A stretch of DNA of 64,000 nt from Spirodela intermedia (GCA_902729315.2 LR746281.1:3594501-3658500), one strand, 5' to 3'; shown: positions 46,071 through 59,519, counted from the first letter of the stretch. Numbers and translations: made by a program. Notes: generated from the sequence alone by a model not told the origin.

Positions 46071-49000
46071 TCTCTGCAACATATTATATGACCTTTATTA
46101 TGTATCTACCTTTTTTACATAAAATTATACAATATGACCAGAAAATTAACGGAGTTCATATTGACACTCGACGTCCGGAGAGTTTTCTTGTGAGCTTTCA
46201 ACCAAGAAAGGATTGTTTTCACAAATTTAATATTTTAACGAATTATATATCTGTAGTGGATATTTAAAAACTGTTCTTTTTATCAGGATGCATCATAAAT
46301 TAATTCTGGACTTCCTCACTGTGGTGCCGGCTTCGGCCTGGTTAACCAACGTGTCCGAGCGGGGCCACTGCCACCTGTCGGTAACCGTCCATCAGGAACA
46401 GTGGAACGCATTAAACACGTTCTCGTAGGTGTACCGGTCAGCCGAGTGGGCTCCTGTCGAGAAAACTCACTAGCCCCGGACAAGGTTCACTTTGTAAACA
46501 GTTTGGGCTGGGGCCCGCTGCAGAGGTCCGGCCCAAGAAAGGAGCGGAGGTGGGAAAGAGGAGGGGGGGTGGGTGTTCAAGGGTACCCCATAGATGCCGA
46601 AATATGCTTTTGACCGAAAAATTATATTATTCCAAAATTACGAAAAAATAGAGGTTTATCATTACATCAAAGTACCCACCATTTTATTTTAAATCCATAT
46701 CAAAAAATATAAGCCCCATTTTACTTCAGAAATTATACTTTGGAAAGGTTATTATTAAATTAGTCATATTCACAAGTACTATAAGTTTTGAGTTTGTTAT
46801 TTGATCACAGTTTAAGAGAGTCAATGAAAAATAATTTTATGGATAATAATCTATGCATAAATTATTTCGTCCAATCTTAGAAGAATACAAGGCAAGATTC
46901 CAATTGATGGCTTGGATCCTTCCATGGGATGAAGTTGAGCATGGTGCCCTTCCATGGGTTGGGGTGGGAAGGTAGATACTTCTGTGCCTTCACTAAAAAC
47001 ACATCATACATGCCCCATAGGCTTCTCGTCGAAAGCATCTGTTATGGGGCCTAATGCCCATGCATTCTTATTTTAACCTTGTGTTGTTGCTTGTAATCGC
47101 TAACAACCTTCTATAACAGCATAGAAAAGCAGCATTTAGATGATCTCTTGGTGGGTAGGTAGACCTAACCTTGTGTTTAGTTATCATGTAGCAAAAATAT
47201 AGTAAACACAATAAATCAAATAGTTGTAAGGAACTAGTAATACATGTGATAGTAAATATAATCGACGTGATATAGTTTACTTTTTTGAAATAATTTTGGT
47301 GCTAAATAGATAAAGATAAAGCAAGAAAGGAAAAAAAAAACTATACATAGAACACCAATGTATAGATTCCAAAATGATTTGACATACATTTTAAGCCCAC
47401 TATGTCAAAAAGAGCTTCTCAAGATCTTTATGTTTCACCAATTTCCTCAAAGATTTACTATTGTTAGATGCTAATGAATTTTCCCACAAGATAATTATTT
47501 GCATTGTCAAAAATTACAATGCTTGAAGAACTAGGAATTATTCTTTTTGGGTAATCACATCTCTATTGACTTTCTTAACTTACCAAATTGGTTATCATAT
47601 CAATAATACTCTTTCATTGGCCTTGAGTGTAAAAACACTTCCTAGTTCAATGCATGATGATAATATTATATGATATATCATTATAAATATGACTAGTTTA
47701 GAAAGATACCATGGTAGTGATTTGGTGTGATTAACTATATTTCCTTAATAATCATATTGTAGATTTAATATAAAATGTTAACTAAATATCTAGATTTAAA
47801 TATTTCTATTCATGACTGGAGCACCTGAAGAAATTTAGCAATTTACAAATATTTCACTCATTCATTCCCTCAACTTTATAAGTTGGCTTATGAGTGCAAT
47901 ATCAGTTGATGTGGACTTTTTGTCTTATTTTTGGCATGAGATGAAGTTTTGTTTTATAGGTTTCAACTTAGATGATCAATTTTTTGTAGAACACCTAAAA
48001 ATATATCATACTACATTTCATTGGTCACATCACATACTTGTAAAAAGATATTAATGAGTTTTCTACCTTACACATGTATTATATCTACACTCAACTCTTA
48101 AGATACAATTTGTCATTTAAGATACAACTATTTAAGTTTAGAATTAATACTTAGACTTTTTATAACAACTTCAAAATTAAATTCCTATCATAGATATGGC
48201 CAAGCATATAGTCACCAAGAAGCAATTTTGACCAGAAACATGATGTAACAAATAATGTAAATAAATTCAAAGTATTCAAAGTGATATTGAATTTAAATAG
48301 TCATTCAGATTTTCTTGAGATCCATTTTGGATATATAATGTAACAAGTACAATAGGATGAGACATTTTTTGACATCAAAGCAATTGTGATCCTATTTTCT
48401 TAAGGAGCTAAGTTGAAGTCTGAAATATAGAAATAAAATTTCATCTAATGCTAAAAGCAAGATGGAAATGAGCTACACGAACCTATCTACTAGCCATAAG
48501 CCAACAATGACTTTGAGAGCATGGATGTGTGAAAACTATATGTTCCTAAAACTAATAAACCCTTTGTAGATTGCTAAACTTTTAGAGCCACTGAGTCATA
48601 AAAAAAAAGGGATTCAAACTTAGATAATTAGAGAAAATTTTTAATGAGATTTATTAGATGATAGTTAATGAAATATTGTTAACTCTAAAAAATCACTACA
48701 ATAGAAACTTTAGATAATATTTATATTTAAATTGTATACGATGCCATTATTGACATAGTGAGTTGAACCAAAAGCTATATTTTTACTCAAAATTAGACTA
48801 TATTATGGGCTATCTATTGAGTTGGAGCCATAAGCTAGAGGAAAGAGTGCATTGCGACAAACTATTTTTCTATTGAGCCAAGAAGGTTAGTGGAAGTGTA
48901 ATGGCTTGAAATGAACTTGATTTTTAGTTATGTAGACATTACAATAGTTAATAATATTAATAACTATTTATTAGTTGGATCCTTGAGCATCTAGTTATTT

Positions 49001-49800
49001 TAATATTCAAGAAAATTAGTAAAGCCCAAAGAGCTTGATGGCTCTTAGGATAGTGGATGTAACATGTCAAATGAATTCAAAATATTTACAGGTCTACTTT
49101 TCTCTTTTGTTTTACCTTTATTTGCTTAGAACTACAATATTTATAGATGAATTCACCTATTTATCTATCCTCAGGTCAGTCACATTGCACATGTGGCTCA
49201 TAGTCTCTTTAGTATTGAATACATAATTTGATTTGTGCTCATCTATGTAAATATTTTTTATCATTAGAAATTTACTAAGTACCACACTCCCATACGTCTT
49301 CTTTGATATTGCATAATATACCACTATAACCTCCTTACATTACCAGGAGGGTCCATAAGTACACCACCTATGAAAGTTATATTGGTTTAAGGGAGATCAT
49401 ATCTATATTGTACACTATACTTTGGACTACCTTTGCATCAGGTACCTTGATATCCACACGTTGAGGATACCTGCATGTATGATGTGTTTGCCTCTTTCAC
49501 ACAAGTAACAACTTTGTCATAGTAGACAATATCATGCTAGTGTTTTAAAGTACTTGGGCTAAAACAACCTTAATGGCATAATTGTGTTCATCTCCTTAGT
49601 CACATCTATGAACATCCTTGTATATTCTTCCATCATCATTTTGTGCTTTTTTTTTTAGTATTATATTAGATGTCATTGGTGGTTTGATTATTACCTAATG
49701 ACATAGCTCTCTCTATGTATGCCCAACTCTAGAGACTTATTATGAAATTCGATACCTTATCTCTTCTTGAACTTGTTATTGTCCAAAATTAGTAAATAAT
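46071..49800. other. AT-rich intergenic DNA
   Basis: Only short ORFs and no recognisable domain. A short GC-richer stretch at 46.3-46.6 kb and a repeated CCTTCCATGGG word near 46.92-46.96 kb are the only visible structure. Confidence 0.5.
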
Positions 49801-49804
49801 ATTA

Positions 49805-50128
49805 TGATGAGCCTCAAGTATTGATGGGCCAATGGCCTAGGTTGATAGCGAGCCCATGACCTAGTTTTATTGTCTCAAGAAGAGGAGGGGCGAAGACATA
49901 ATTCTAGAAAAGGAGGGAGAAGATAAAGATGTATTGCAATGAGAGAAGAGGGGCTAAGGCCTTAGGCAGAAGAACTAGCTCAATGGTGTGAGAAGGTGGG
50001 AGAGTACTCTTCAACTAACTCTCTAGTGTTCTTGGGTTTCTATTGTGAACCTTATTATCTTCTTGAGTTCAATGGCATTCTCTTTTCTTTTTTTAAGCTT
50101 TATCTCTTAGTTGTGACATGAGGTTCCA
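49805..50128 (+). repeat. 5' LTR of the deleted gypsy element
   Basis: Starts TGATGAGCC and ends TTCCA. Colinear with 51439-51764 but clearly diverged, so the insertion is old. Confidence 0.75.
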
Positions 50129-51438
50129 AGATTCCTATCGGCCTAATATCAAAACAACATGATCCTCAGAAGATGGCACCTAAGGACAATGATAACAAGT
50201 TTGATAGATTGAAAAAGGGAGATGGACCAAATGAGAGAGGGGATGCAACATCTCTTTGATGCAGGTGGAGATTCAAAGAAGATCTGAAAGAGGGCCAACT
50301 GTGTAGCAAACCATCAAAACCCCAGGTCATAGTTTTGCCCAACTCTTACAAAAAATAGAGGGACACCTGAAACTATAGTTGGAGGGAACACATTTTGACA
50401 GTAGAGAGAAGGCTACCACTAAGATAAGAGATGCCGACAAGGAGAGAGGTATTAGGAGGAAAGATTTGGCCACACTACAAAGGCAAAAGATAAGTGGAGA
50501 TGTCCCCATTCAAAGGAAGAGAGCTAGAGAGTTAGATCTTTTGAGCTAAACAATATTTTGAGGCACAAATTGTTTCATAGAAGAATAAAATGAGATTGAT
50601 AATAATGCGTTTTGAAGACAAACCAATCTCATCTGATTAAGATGGTTGGATGCGAAAGAAATCTCAAGGATTTGACAAGACATCAAGCAACAAACAAAAA
50701 TGAGGTTTGAGACCACTCAAATAAGGAGTCAATGGGAAACTGTCGTAAGCATCAAGTAGAATGGAACTACCAATGACTATTCACAAGACTTTGAACTCCT
50801 ATCATCAACAATAGAGGTCTTCTCGAAAGGATATTGGAAGGAATATTTAATAAAGGCTTGAAGTTAGAGAACAAAGCAGAAATTAAACTATTTAAATAGA
50901 CGTACTCAACAACATCATAGACATAGTTCAGGCTATCAAAGAGAGGAACATAACCCACATGACAGCCATAGAGCCTACAAAATCACAATCAATTAGATCA
51001 CTGGTTCAATGAGGAATTGGGAGGATCTGATTTTTTTCAAGACTTAGGTACTTCCTCAGCCATCTTAGGAACAACAAGCTAGCTTCCAAGTATTTTGGTC
51101 CTTATTCCATTATCACTCAAGTTAGTTTTGTTTCTTACATTTTTAAGTTACCAACTCGATGACCATCCAACTGATTTTCCACACTTCTCAATTGTGGAAA
51201 CACCTACTAGTCTAGAGTCTCCTCAACTAATACCCCATCCCCCACCTAATCACTTCCCTAGTGAATTGCAACCTCATGCTATTATGAATTCTTGCCACAA
51301 AATTGATGACTTGGAACTTCTCATCAAATAGTGTAAATTGGCTACGACAGATGTCATGTGGGAACCTACGATCGTCATTCATAGGCACTTCCTTCACCTT
51401 CACATTGAGGACAAGGTGCCTTCCATCGATGGATTTAA

Positions 51439-51764
51439 TGATGAGCCCTGATCCCTAATAGGTATGCGGCCTTGGTTGACAATGAGCCTAAGACCTAGTT
51501 ATACTGTGACAAAAAGAGGAGGGGTAAAGAAATAACTCTAGAAAGAGAGGGAGGAGATAAAGATGTATAGCAAGGAGAGAAAATGGGACTAAGTTTTTAG
51601 GAGGGAGAATTGATACAATGCCATGAGAGAGTAGGAAGGTCCCCTCAAACTGACTCTCTAATGTTCTAAGGTTTCTTTCATGAACCCTATTATTTTCTTA
51701 AGCTCAATTACCATTCTCTTTTCTTTTCCTAGACTCTATCTCTTAGCTTTGACCTGAGGTTCCA
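51439..51764 (+). repeat. 3' LTR of the deleted gypsy element
   Basis: Same ends and block order as 49805-50128. Preceded directly by the pol-end peptide IEDKVPSIDGFNDEP, as in intact chromoviruses. Confidence 0.75.
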
Positions 51765-52251
51765 GAGGTTCAAATCATCAGAACTCTACGCCACTTGTCA
51801 AATAAGTACATGCTTGGTTTACTTAACAAAAAGTTGTCTACATCTGAACGAAAATTCATGACTTCCTTAGCATGAGGTACTTTATCAAAGGGTATATGAT
51901 TAATTAACAATGAATAGGCGATGAAATAGAAAGCCAAAACCAGTGTCCCGCACGAGTTGAGGGGTCGGACCCCGAGCGTGCGTGCCTATTTTATGACGAC
52001 AGCCTCTGAATATATTATTTTTCCAAAATGGGAACTTTAATGGGCACAATTTTCCTTTGAAGCAAGTATCCATTTCCCTCTTCCCCACATTCCTTGGATT
52101 CTGCTCTGCAGACGGCGGCGACGGGGCGGATCCGCCATCTTCCCTCGCTCATCTCGCACCTTTGAAAGGGGTATGCGCCATCGTCTTCGATGAATCGCGA
52201 ATTTGGATTAGGGTTTCGCCAGCGGGAGGTCTGAGGCAGGGAGGGTCTTCC

Positions 52252-55200
52252 ATGGCGGCGGCCTCGACCTCCACTTCGGCGTCCCTGAAGGAGTACCTGA
52301 AGAGGTACGAGACCGGAGGGGAGGAGCAGAAGAAAAAGAAGAAGAAGAAGAAGGGCGCAAAATCTGCTGCTCCCGGAGGCGTTCTCATCGTCGACGAGGA
52401 CCCCGTCTGGGCGAAGCCGGTGATTCCCGACGCAGAAGAGGAGTCCGAAGGTCCTCGTCGAATGCCTGATTCTATTGACTCCCTCATCACGATTTCAGAT
52501 AGGATCGTCGGTCGCTAGATTTTGGGATTTAAACTCAATCTTTCTCTGGTTTTCAGCTGAGGAAACTCCGGTGGTCGACGAGGACGTTGAAGTGAAGCGC
52601 CTAAGGAGGCTCGAAGAGCTTCGGTCCCGGAAACCCTTCCACAGTATTTCTGAGGATGGCAGCGGTTGGATTTCCGTTTCCAATGCTCCTAAGCTTTCGA
52701 GCTCCGGCGGGGAGGTGCCTGATTTGTCGCCACCGCGCCAGAGACGTGCCCGTTTCGACACACCGTCACCTGACCGGAGCGAGATGAAGGTGTCCAGCGC
52801 GAGAAGTGATGACTTATCTCCTCCGCGGCAGCGCCGGAGGCATTACGATAGTCCGTCACCTGAGCCGTTGGCCAAGCCTTCAATATCTGGTTCCAAAGGT
52901 GTCACGCCTGATATGTCCCCGCCTCGTCGCAGAAAACCCGATGAGGATATCTCGCCTCCACGGCGTGGTATCCGTCCTCCGGTATCTGATCTCTCTCCTC
53001 TGCGAAGGAGAAAGAACCTACCTGAGGGCTCGTCTCCACCGAGAAGGAAGAAGGATGCCTCAGAGAACCTATCTCCACCGAGGAGGAGCAGAAACCGGTC
53101 GCCAGAGGTCCCATCTTCTCTAAGGAGAGTAACGAAGGGCTTACCTGATGATCTATCTCCTCCGAGGAAAGGAAGAAGGGCACCGCAGGAGGATTTATCC
53201 CCAACGAGGGATAGAAGGGTCTCACCAGAAGATCTGTCTCCACCGAGGAGAGAGAAGAAAGGTCTGCGGGAGGATCTATCGCCTCCTAGGCGCGCTCAAC
53301 GTCATTTGCAGGAATCAAAGAGGCCTCCGGACTCCACAGAGACTGACCTTTCTCCGCCAAGGAGGAAAAAAAATGACTTAGCTGAGGGTCTATCTCCACC
53401 TAGACGGGGTGGGCGTTTACCTGAGTCTGATTATTCCCTACCAAGGGAAATCGGGAAGAAGCATATGTCCACAAAAGAAGAACGGAGAGCTGGGTTGTTT
53501 ACAGGTCGGGAGATGAAGGAAGAAATTGACAGGAAGAAGAAAGAGGAGGCTTCAAGGTAATGGCTTATATTCCAGAGTGACTAGAAACATGATTACATTA
53601 CTTTCTGGTCTTGTTGAACCTAGTTTAAGCCAAATATTTCATTCACTTTCGTATTTTTGCATCACAGGCTACATCATATATAGTTGGAATTTTTGCTCAA
53701 TGTCATGAGGTGATATGTGTGTATAGGTTTGCTGCATTGGACCCAGGCTTGAGCGGAAGAGGTGCAGAACCTGTTTACCGTGATAAGGAAGGTGATAGAA
53801 AATTGCCATTCAGAACCCTCATATTGATTTTCTGTTTTAACGTTCTCCTTTTCTGGCTCCCGTAGAAAGAGTAAAATGACAAAAAGTCCCTTTTGGTGGT
53901 GTTGTTTTCTGATAACAGGGAAGCGTATATCAAAAGAGGAAATGTTGAAATTGCAGAAGGGGGAAGAAAAGGCCAAGGTTCCTACCGGCCTTTTTTCTTT
54001 AATTCTCAAAAATCATATTTGCAGTTTTGCATGGTTGCATCTGTAGAGTTCTTTGATTAATAAGCATGTCAATCCCATGGGAAACTGTAGCGAAATTTGA
54101 AAAACTTTATGCGGCTATAAAGCATGTCAGGTGTCCTAGTAGGAGTAGGAACATGACTCAGTCCTGAAATCCTTTAGTGAACATCTAGGTCATAATTTGC
54201 TGGTAGATGCCACTACCATATTTTTATCATCATAAGTATCATATATACCTTCCTAGGTGCCATATTCATAGTACTAACCAAGGATGGTTGTATTTTCTTC
54301 AGAAAATGCTTATGGAGGCAGCCTTGATCAGTATGTCACTAGCATTGCTTTAATACTGGAATTCAGGTCAAAATCTTGATAAGGAGCATTCTCGACAGAA
54401 AACATTTGAAAGCATTTCATTGAACTTTCAAGACAAAGAAAACTGTTATTAAAACGTTATTTCTGTATGAAGACCTTACCTATAGATGCACAAATTTAAA
54501 GTAATGCATCCTTGTGATTTTGGGAAAATACCTGTGAAGCCAGGCGTACTAAAATGAAAATAATATTTTTGGTACAAACTCCTAGCTTTTTAACACGAAA
54601 CTGAGAAAAGCATATCCTTGGGTGACTGGTCGCTTTGAGAAGATGGATCATCTGAATCCATTAGAAGCTGCATGAGAACATTCATATCAGTTGATTTTAG
54701 CTGTTGAATTGGTTATATAAACATGAGTCCATTTATTTGTAAACAAGGAAAAATATTATCTAGGCGAGTGAAGAGATAAACTGGGAAGAACCTTTTATAA
54801 TACGTCAAAGTTCTTCAAATATGATCACTAAAAAAATTTAAGAAGACTTGGACTTCTGTAGAGATGATGTGGAAACAGTTTTTTAGTTGATACACTTTAT
54901 TTTGTTACATTCATTGTCAGTCATTCAAGGATTTTCAAGTTTTTTGCTGTTTAGGAACCGAATTTTGATTAGCTGCATTCATCCAATCTAGTCCTTGTCA
55001 CATGAATGCGTCTGGCCTTTGATGTTGCTTAGAGATACCCCGTTTTTTACTTGTACCACCGTGTCACACATGCCTTGAGTGTGTCTCCTTCATTGTTGAG
55101 CCTGCCATTAATTTTAAGATCTTTTCTAGCTCAATTGAGATCGTCTGTCATTTTCGTTTTTGTATCTGTTTGTCTTTTGCAATGTTGAACTTGTTCGTAA

Positions 55201-58200
55201 CTGACAGTTTCACACTGTTTCCTTCTTCTTTAGGAAAAGAAATTGGAATGGGGCAAAGGCTTGGCACAGAAACGGGAAGCTGAATCTAGAATAGCGGAGT
55301 TAGAACTTGAGAAGGAAAAGCCATTTGCGAGATCCAGGTAAGCGATCCGTTATCCCATGAAACTCCTAGGCAAATATATTCATTTTGACGTTTTATTTCT
55401 GTAGCTTTCTTGCAAATCGTCAAAACGTTCTTGACCAAGAACACTGATAGACTTTGATATTTTGTGCAAATAAAGAGAGTATTTGTGAATGGTATTTAAA
55501 TTCTTGATGGCAGAGGCCTTATGTGGAAAAATATGCTAAAAAGCTGGTAATGGGTAGTGAAATTGTGCGGTTCAATATAGCGAACTTTCAAGAGAAATGC
55601 AAAATTTTAAAAATTGCATAAGAGGCTCTACTTGAAGAGTGTGCCATAGACAATGTTAAGGTGAAATTTTATTTTTCAGCAGTTAATGACAAGGGTGAAA
55701 ACCGAAGAAAGATTTTGAGAAGGGCACTCTGCTTTTTTCATAAACGTATTATTAAATCTCATATCTTGGATGACACTGCCATTCAGCTTCTTCACAACCG
55801 TCGGAGACCTGATAGAGAAGTTGCCGAGGGCAGTTAGCAGATGTGATGAGGCAGCAGCAATGACGATTGAAATTATTTTCTATTTATCTTTCCTCTTGTC
55901 CTTCTTATACTGCAATAATCCTGAAGGGCTTTTATTGAATGGCATACTAAATGTCCTGGAGTATTGGGAATTCATTTTGAATTCTGAATTGGTAGCCCAG
56001 GTTTTATGGGAAAGACGATTGAAGGTAACCGCTGAGTGAATAGTCAATTGATTTTAAATGCTTGGCTCTTAGTGAATAGTAGTCACAGATTTCGTGATGT
56101 AGAACAAAATCGCAAGAGACAAGGAAGGGCACACAAAATGGAATTTAAACATCTCAACTGGGTGAAACGTTGACAACCCGAATTCGCTAGATATTCTCTG
56201 CACGGGATGATCCTTTGTTTTCGGGTATTTTAATTGTATTTTCCTTTTTTTCTGGGAGATGGCCTTTTCTAGTTATTTACTTGGAAAATTCTATTTTTGA
56301 GGATATCTAGAACTAATTCTGTACTATTTATAAACTTCAGAGAGTGTCTTTTGAGTCAAATCATTATTTGATCTCTTTACCTCCTTGTCAATTCAAAGCT
56401 ACGGTTTCCTCCTCCATGTGGATTCAATGAACCTTTTGTGGATTCAAGGGAGACTCTTTTTTGATTCTTGTGGATTCAAGAATCATCCCCTTCGTTTCTT
56501 ATGGATTCAAAGATCCAGTCTCTTTTCTTTGTGGATTCAAAGTTCGATTCCTTTCCATTCATTTGGCATTCCTTGTGTTGTGATGAAAGGAAGGGAACCA
56601 ATGAACTTAGTCCCTTTAGTGGATGATAAATTTTTTGCATTATTGAAGGTAAGATTTCCAAAGTAGATTTGGCATAATTATACGCAAAAAATATATTAAA
56701 TTCTATATATTTCTGGGAAAGTGTTTTTCTTCACAAAAATATGCTTAATGAAAATAATTGGCTAATATTTTATTTTTGAAATTAATACGTGATCAAGATC
56801 ATCAGCTCTCAAATCGAATCGTATAAGAATTATTTTAATTAGTTGATCAGTCATTGTATAGTTTTGGAAAGAAAAGAATGAATGATAATTCCCATAAGGG
56901 GTATGTTTCTTCATAATAACTATCACTTTTGGTGACAGATTTGCTGCATTTGACTACATTCTGGAAAAGATGCATTTAACTATGTCTTCGCAAAAATCAT
57001 GCAAAACTATGCTGTTTCCTTGTCAGATATAGAAACATCGTTTATCCTTTTTTGGATTCATAACATTTTTTTTTCATTGGAAACGAAATCAGGTTAGTTA
57101 TTAAAGCGATGGCTTCTTTTGGGAAATTATCTAGCATAATTTAGATCATTCTATGTTTCGACATTTGAATATGTGTGTATATGCATCTATTTGCCGGTAT
57201 GAAATGATCTACGAGATTTTTCACTATTAATGGAGGAGGTGGCTGTTGAGTTCTAGGAAAAAAAGGTGTTACTTAGTACGAAATGCATACACACGTCTTA
57301 GCAAGTTATTTAGCATAATAATTCAGGATTATCAAAGATACTGGGCATGCTGTGCAGTTCGATGGATGTGTGGGCTCTTATTTTATTTAGAATTGTGATG
57401 CATAATTTTGATGAATTAACGTATTGGGTGAATAAATCAAGTTGAATGAATGGCTACCTTCTCCGAAGCTTCTTCATCTGTCAGGGGTCTTGGGTCTTGC
57501 TTATATCCATACGTTGTGCATGGACTGTAGGGACGACCCTGAACTCGATAAAATGCTGAGAGAGAGAACCAGGTGGGGTGATCCGATGGCACATCTGGTC
57601 AAGGTATTTCATCTGCTTCGCTGGTCAGACTCTGATCCTCTGCAGGTCTTCCGGACTGACGCTTCGAATTTTCCTTCTTGGGCACAGAAAAAGCAGTCAG
57701 AAACTCTTCTGGAAGACCTTGGTGACGACGAGAGGATGAAGGAGTCTGGGTTCATAATTCCGCAGACCATTCCTATCCACAGTTGGCTGAAAAGAGGGGT
57801 TGACCCTCCTGCTAATCGTTATGGCATTCGGCCTGGACGCCATTGGGATGGCGTCGACCGTAGTAATGGTTTGTTCTGCTCCCCCACCTCACCGAAAAGC
57901 TTTTCATATATCCAAATATATGCCTTGTCTTATTTCCTCTGATTAATAATTAAACCGGTCTCAAATGCTTCATATTTAGTTGTTTGAACGGGATATTACT
58001 TTTCTTAGAATTATGATTATTTATTTATTTATTTATTTATTTTCTGGTAGCAGTATTAATGTCTTACACTGCATATTTAAGTATAATATGACTGGCCTTT
58101 AAGATCGGCCTATGCTAACATTTCGTCATGATGCCATTAATGGTTTCTCGAGGCTCATAGTGCCTGTCCAAGATTGGGATTCTCAGATCATTTTTGCAAA

Positions 58201-58416
58201 GTCAACTTTACCTATTCTGGCCGGATCAGGTCAAATACAGCAGGAATCGGTCCCAATACATCTGTTTGATCTGTAGCTTGGCTGAGCCTTGCATGCACGT
58301 TCATTCATTATATGGGTGTTCTTTTTGCAGGATTTGAGAAGCAGATGTTCAAACGTCAGAGCGAGAAGCGAGCCACTGAAACCGAGGCTTATCTTTGGTC
58401 TGTCTCTGACATGTAA
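52252..58416 (+). CDS. BUD13: BUD13/CWC26 homolog, spliceosomal RES-complex subunit
   Basis: Nuclear pre-mRNA splicing factor; with Snu17 and Pml1 homologs it forms the RES complex of the activated spliceosome. Eight exons join without frame breaks: 52252-52450, 52557-53556, 53727-53791, 53919-53977, 55234-55337, 57531-57603, 57688-57868 and 58331-58416. They give 588 residues. The N-terminus SLKEYLKRYE is diagnostic and is followed by a poly-lysine tract and VDEDPVWAKPV. The 1000-nt exon 2 encodes about 16 degenerate SPPRR units. The C-terminal half carries the family signatures GKRISKEEMLK, EWGKGLAQKREAE, MLRERTRWGDPMAHLV, SWLKRGVDPPANRYGIRPG, RHWDGVDRSNGFEKQMF and the end EAYLWSVSDM. Intron 5 (55338-57530) is 2.2 kb and hosts an inverted copy of the LTR-like repeat. 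It is the only plus-strand gene in the window. Confidence 0.95.
56290..56620 (-). repeat. LTR-like dispersed repeat, copy C (partial, inverted, in BUD13 intron 5)
   Basis: Five GTGGATTCAA/ATGGATTCAA words at about 56,418-56,550 recur every 20-40 bases. On the minus strand they are GAATCCACA words followed by a TATAAATAG-like box near 56,330, the same order as in copies A and B. Confidence 0.5.
58018..58043 (+). repeat. (TTTA)n microsatellite
   Basis: Tandem TTTA/ATTT units in the last BUD13 intron. Confidence 0.9.
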
Positions 58417-59006
58417 GTGTTGTTGACTTTTGGAGAATGGTGAGTCTCTTTTCAGTCAACGCCTCACAGGCTGATCCCCAGAGGCTGTTAGTGGAGGAAA
58501 AAGGGGGGGATCCTGGGGGTACGGAGCGGAGGCTCCGCTTCCTCAACGATGGTTGACGTCGGTCAGTCGCAATGGGTCGTCGGATGCAGGCTTTGTTCTG
58601 TTAAAAGCACTCTTTTTTGGGAAACCCGTCTCCTTGTATCAACGTGCTACGTGCTGGATCGGGTCGGCTTAGATTCACAGATTTGGAACCCCCTCCCCCA
58701 TCTGTGTATGTATGTGGTCCAGCCGCCGGTTGACTTTGAAGAGAGAAATGGTCAAAGTCCGGTTGTTCTTCCGGAATTTACCCGATTCGAAGGAGATCGA
58801 AGATTCACGTAGTAACATCGGCGGTGCCTGCCCAAGTTTGTTTTTATGTTTCCTTATCATGAGAAGTTCAGTCAAATCGCAGCCGTGAGGCCATGCAGCA
58901 TCTGGTAAGATTCATTCGTTGACTTTTAGAGGCAGGCGTCGACCATCCAAAGTCGTCTCCTCCGAGAGCTCGGTAGCTCACGTGGAGGGATGAGGGAGAC
59001 GTCGCC
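58417..59006. other. Convergent 3' intergenic region of BUD13 and the LEA gene
   Basis: About 590 bp between two stop codons on opposite strands. No gene is seen. TTGAC cores occur near 58423, 58453, 58552, 58731, 58751 and 58918. Confidence 0.5.
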
Positions 59007-59388
59007 TCAGTGGGGAAGCACCCGCCGCCGCAGCTCGGCGACGTCCACCTCCGCCGCGCGGCTCCCCGGGCGGTAGTCGCCGGTGACGGGATCCGGCCCC
59101 CAAGACGACACCGCCGCCGGCGAAGACTCGCCCCCGGCCCCCGTCCTCTTCTCCTTCTCCGGCGCCGGCGACGGAGCCGCCTCCTCCTCAACGCTCTTGG
59201 AAGCCACGGAGGCGCGGTAAGCCCTCCTGAAAGAGAGAGAGAGGGAGAGAGAGAAGATGAAGAGGAGCAAGCCGGAAAACTGAAGAGGAACTCAGGAGTG
59301 TACAACCGGCTCACCTAGTGAGGAAGACTCCGGCATGTTCGGTGAATGCTGTCGCCATGCGGGCGGCCTGGCACAGCGACCGAACCAT
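59007..59388 (-). CDS. SAG21: SAG21/LEA5-like late embryogenesis abundant protein (LEA_3 family)
   Basis: Small stress- and senescence-linked LEA_3 protein; the Arabidopsis relative SAG21 is mitochondrial and protects against oxidative stress. Two exons, 59315-59388 and 59227's upstream neighbour 59007-59226, are separated by an 88-bp GT-AG intron, giving 97 residues. The ATG at 59388 starts MVRSLCQAARMATAF, a basic amphipathic presequence that runs through the splice site into FLTRRAYRASVASK. The middle is low-complexity A/P/E. The C-terminus SSWGPDPVTGDYRPG...AAEVDVAELRRRVL is the family signature (W-x-PDP-x-TG-x-YRP and AELR). The splice position after the presequence agrees with the family. 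A TATA box lies 120 bp upstream, and TTGAC cores occur at 59.81-60.22 kb. Confidence 0.9.
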
Positions 59389-59507
59389 TAGAACCTCGAC
59401 GGACTCGCAAGGCCCAGCGCCGCCGGTGCAGAAGGAAACGGAAAGGAGGAGAGGCAAAGGCTCTTCCCCCTCCGGCTTTTCCATCTCATCCTTGCGTGGC
59501 CTGCCTT

Positions 59508-59514
59508 TCTTATA
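59508..59514 (-). promoter_or_regulatory. TATA box of the SAG21/LEA5-like gene
   Basis: TATAAGA on the minus strand about 120 bp upstream of the ATG, a usual distance. Confidence 0.55.
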
Positions 59515-59519
59515 GAGAG

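Larger units (their letters stand above)
49805..51764 (+). mobile_element. LTR-bounded, internally deleted Ty3/gypsy element
   Basis: Two direct repeats of about 325 bp at 49805-50128 and 51439-51764 begin TGATGAGCC and end GAGGTTCCA, with colinear blocks between (AGAGGAGGGG, GGAGATAAAGATGTAT, CATTCTCTTTTCTT, TATCTCTTAG). TAATATCAAAAC at 50144-50155 resembles the TGGTATCAGAGC initiator-Met primer site. Then MAPKDNDNKFD at about 50174 looks like a gag start. Near the 3' LTR, KLASKYFGPYSIITQV and IEDKVPSIDGFNDEP match integrase C-terminal and chromovirus pol-end sequence. The roughly 1.3-kb interior lacks RT, RNase H and the integrase core and is full of stops. No target-site duplication was seen. 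Confidence 0.8.

Noticed and set aside
52149-52490. Minus ORF opposite BUD13 exon 1 with poly-Phe
   Set aside because: Antisense of the BUD13 lysine tract.
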